A model generated the notes under the pieces. That model ran no database searches, was not told the origin of the DNA, and worked only from the letters and a program-made list of their open reading frames with translations. Of a DNA stretch of 64,000 bases, positions 62,619 to 64,000 are shown in pieces. The position numbers and the translations under genes are program-made. The stretch is from contig CM057342.1 of assembly GCA_030015575.1 (NCBI GenBank), positions 259,742,867 through 259,806,866 of the forward strand, read 5' to 3'. Source of the stretch: Agapanthus africanus (taxonomy: Eukaryota; Streptophyta; Magnoliopsida; Asparagales; Amaryllidaceae). Numbering within the stretch: the stretch's first letter is position 1; each line of letters starts with the position of its first letter.

Positions 62619-64000
62619 CGACCATTGACCCGACCCTGGACTATGACTCAGTGACCAAGTTGACCGAACCTTCTTAACACTGGCTTTTGGATTGTCAGAG
62701 TTGCAGACCTCATTGCCACTCCTACTTTTACCCTTTTCTCCAGGACACCCCGTATTACTACGAACGTCCACTTCCATTGGACAAAACCATCGTATGGTTA
62801 GATACGAACTCGAAGGACTTCGAGGATGGTTTCTGGTTCTGGAGAAAACGGATAGGACTATTCAGTTGTCTTTTCTTTTCACCTCCTCTCAGGTTGCGAG
62901 TACTCCTTGGTTTAGGAGTAGTACACCTATTACGCAAATTGGATAGTCTTCTTCCAAACCTTAGGCTGGTGCCGACCGGTAGGGAATGAAGAAAACCAAT
63001 TAGCATAACGATGGTGTGCAGAAGGTATTAAGTTAAGACAAAGCAAGGGATTAGTAGGAGGGCAAAGTAAGTTGCAACTGATATTCACGACCAAACCAAG
63101 TATTTCTTCGCCAATCCTAAATCACCTTTGTATTTCTCCGGGACACTCCGTGTCACTACGAAGATCCACAGCTTATTGGATACTCCATCGTATGGTTATA
63201 TACGAACTCGAAAGGAACTAGTTCCTGTTCGGGGATGGATTCTGGTTCAGGAGAAATAGGAATAAAGTACATTCAGGTGTCTTTTATCTTCACCTTCTCT
63301 CGCGTTGCGAGTGCTCCTAGGATTAGGACAGTACACCCTTTATGCTTTTTGGATAGTCTTCTTCCAAACCATAGGCTGGTGCCGAACGGTAGGGAAGGAA
63401 GAAAACCATTTGGCCTAAAGGGGTGTACAGAAGGTAATGACTAAAGACACATAAAGGGATTTGGAGAGGTGGCAAAGAATTATACGGTTACAGTTGTGAA
63501 TCTGGATAATGGAAGAGGCATTACTAGGAATACCACGATACCCCAACGAAACATTTCAATGTTTCAGTTTCACTGTATACTGTTAATGGAAAACTGATTT
63601 CCCGATTAGACACTTACTCCAGGGTATGTATTTGCCAGGTATGATTCTCACATCTGTATGGTTTTACAGATGACGAGTGGGAGTAAGTTATTGGGAATTG
63701 GGTGATCATCCTCATTATATCGGGATTCGTTGTAATCGGTGATATTTGAGGAAGTCACCTGGGTTGTTTGCCGGTCGGCAAATATTTGGTTATGAATATC
63801 CGCTGTTGTGCACCAATTTCAAATTGATATATCTGTACGTCTATTTTCATAGAGTGAGATATACCTTTTGATATTATGTCGATGACATTTACCTATATCA
63901 GTGGATGGTTAGGTAAGGAGCATTAAACAGCGGTGTAATTCTTCTTAACCATAAGTACAGTTTTCAACCTACGACACACAGTGAAAGAGTTGTTAGACTC
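62619..64000 (+). other. CB3 region after the gag start position
   Basis: The expected ATG is ATT (62624-62626). No gag, protease, integrase or RT motif was found in the three forward frames. Open frames are short and overlap the duplication. From ~63480 to the end I see nothing recognisable. Confidence 0.6.
62741..63480 (+). repeat. ~400-bp diverged tandem duplication in CB3
   Basis: Unit 1 from CCAGGACACCCCGTATTACT (~62740), unit 2 from CCGGGACACTCCGTGTCACT (~63138). Shared phrases include CGTATGGTT, TACGAACTCGAAGG, TGGATAGTCTTCTTCCAAAC, AGGCTGGTGCCGA and GGTAGGGAA. Roughly 75-80% alike by eye. Confidence 0.82.

Larger units (their letters stand above)
58057..64000 (+). mobile_element. CB3: Angela-like copia subfamily CB, 5' part
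   Basis: Inserted into the CA2 3' LTR (left flank GTTGT; its partner is off-window). It has a 2257-bp 5' LTR, a PBS and a leader homologous to CA1/CA2. After the gag start position no gag-pol homology is visible to 64000; a ~400-bp tandem duplication is present instead. Probably a large non-autonomous derivative. Confidence 0.85.

Overview
This window looks like a heterochromatic block from a large flowering-plant nuclear genome. It contains no recognisable host gene, rRNA, tRNA gene or CRISPR array. Almost every base can be assigned to nested or truncated LTR retrotransposons. Four families are visible: Tat-clade Ty3/gypsy (copies T1 and T2, both minus strand), Athila-like Ty3/gypsy (N1 minus, AthP plus), and two subfamilies of Angela-like Ty1/copia (CA1 minus and CA2 plus; CB solo LTR and CB3 plus). 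Clade names rest on protein domains, primer-binding sites and LTR termini read by eye. The species cannot be named from the sequence.

Layout. 1-5407 is the very long 3' untranslated part of T1. It holds a ~40-copy 29/30-bp array, three clusters of hairpin cassettes, and a solo CB LTR (2570-4595, TSD GTTCA). 5410-14681 is the T1 gag-pro-pol on the minus strand (gag, three zinc knuckles, protease, RT, two RNase H domains, integrase). 14808-14825 is its PBS and 14831-17526 its 5' LTR. T1 sits inside the older T2, whose minus-strand pieces are 17527-18330, 24926-27996 and 38405-40737. T2 was also split by N1 (18331-24925, TSD GGGCT, two 1015-bp LTRs) and by CA1 (27997-38404, TSD GAAGC, two 2226-bp LTRs). 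40738-49824 is the Athila-like AthP: LTRs at 40987-42366 and 48445-49824, preceded by 249 bp of a second copy's 3' end. It abuts CA2 (49825-58056), whose 5' LTR is truncated and whose 3' LTR is interrupted by CB3 (58057 to the window end).

How the parts work together. Only T1 carries a nearly complete pol, and even that has two TGG-to-TAG stops. N1 and AthP lack RT and integrase. CA1 and CA2 lack a recognisable capsid and are frameshifted. CB3 shows no gag-pol in the visible part. Yet CA1 has LTRs about 99.4% alike and N1 about 98.7%, so these parasitic copies were probably mobilised recently by relatives elsewhere.

The most interesting material is non-coding. (1) The Angela-like leaders contain a candidate ~1.85-kb intron between the LTR and gag. 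It carries a multi-hairpin RNA fold whose stems covary among CA1, CA2 and CB3. (2) About 200 nt after each copia PBS is a strong GC-rich hairpin, also covarying. (3) Tat LTRs and 3' UTR are tiled with short inverted repeats whose arms change in compensating ways between copies. (4) The 29/30-bp array looks like a nascent satellite. All comparisons were made by eye and need computational confirmation.
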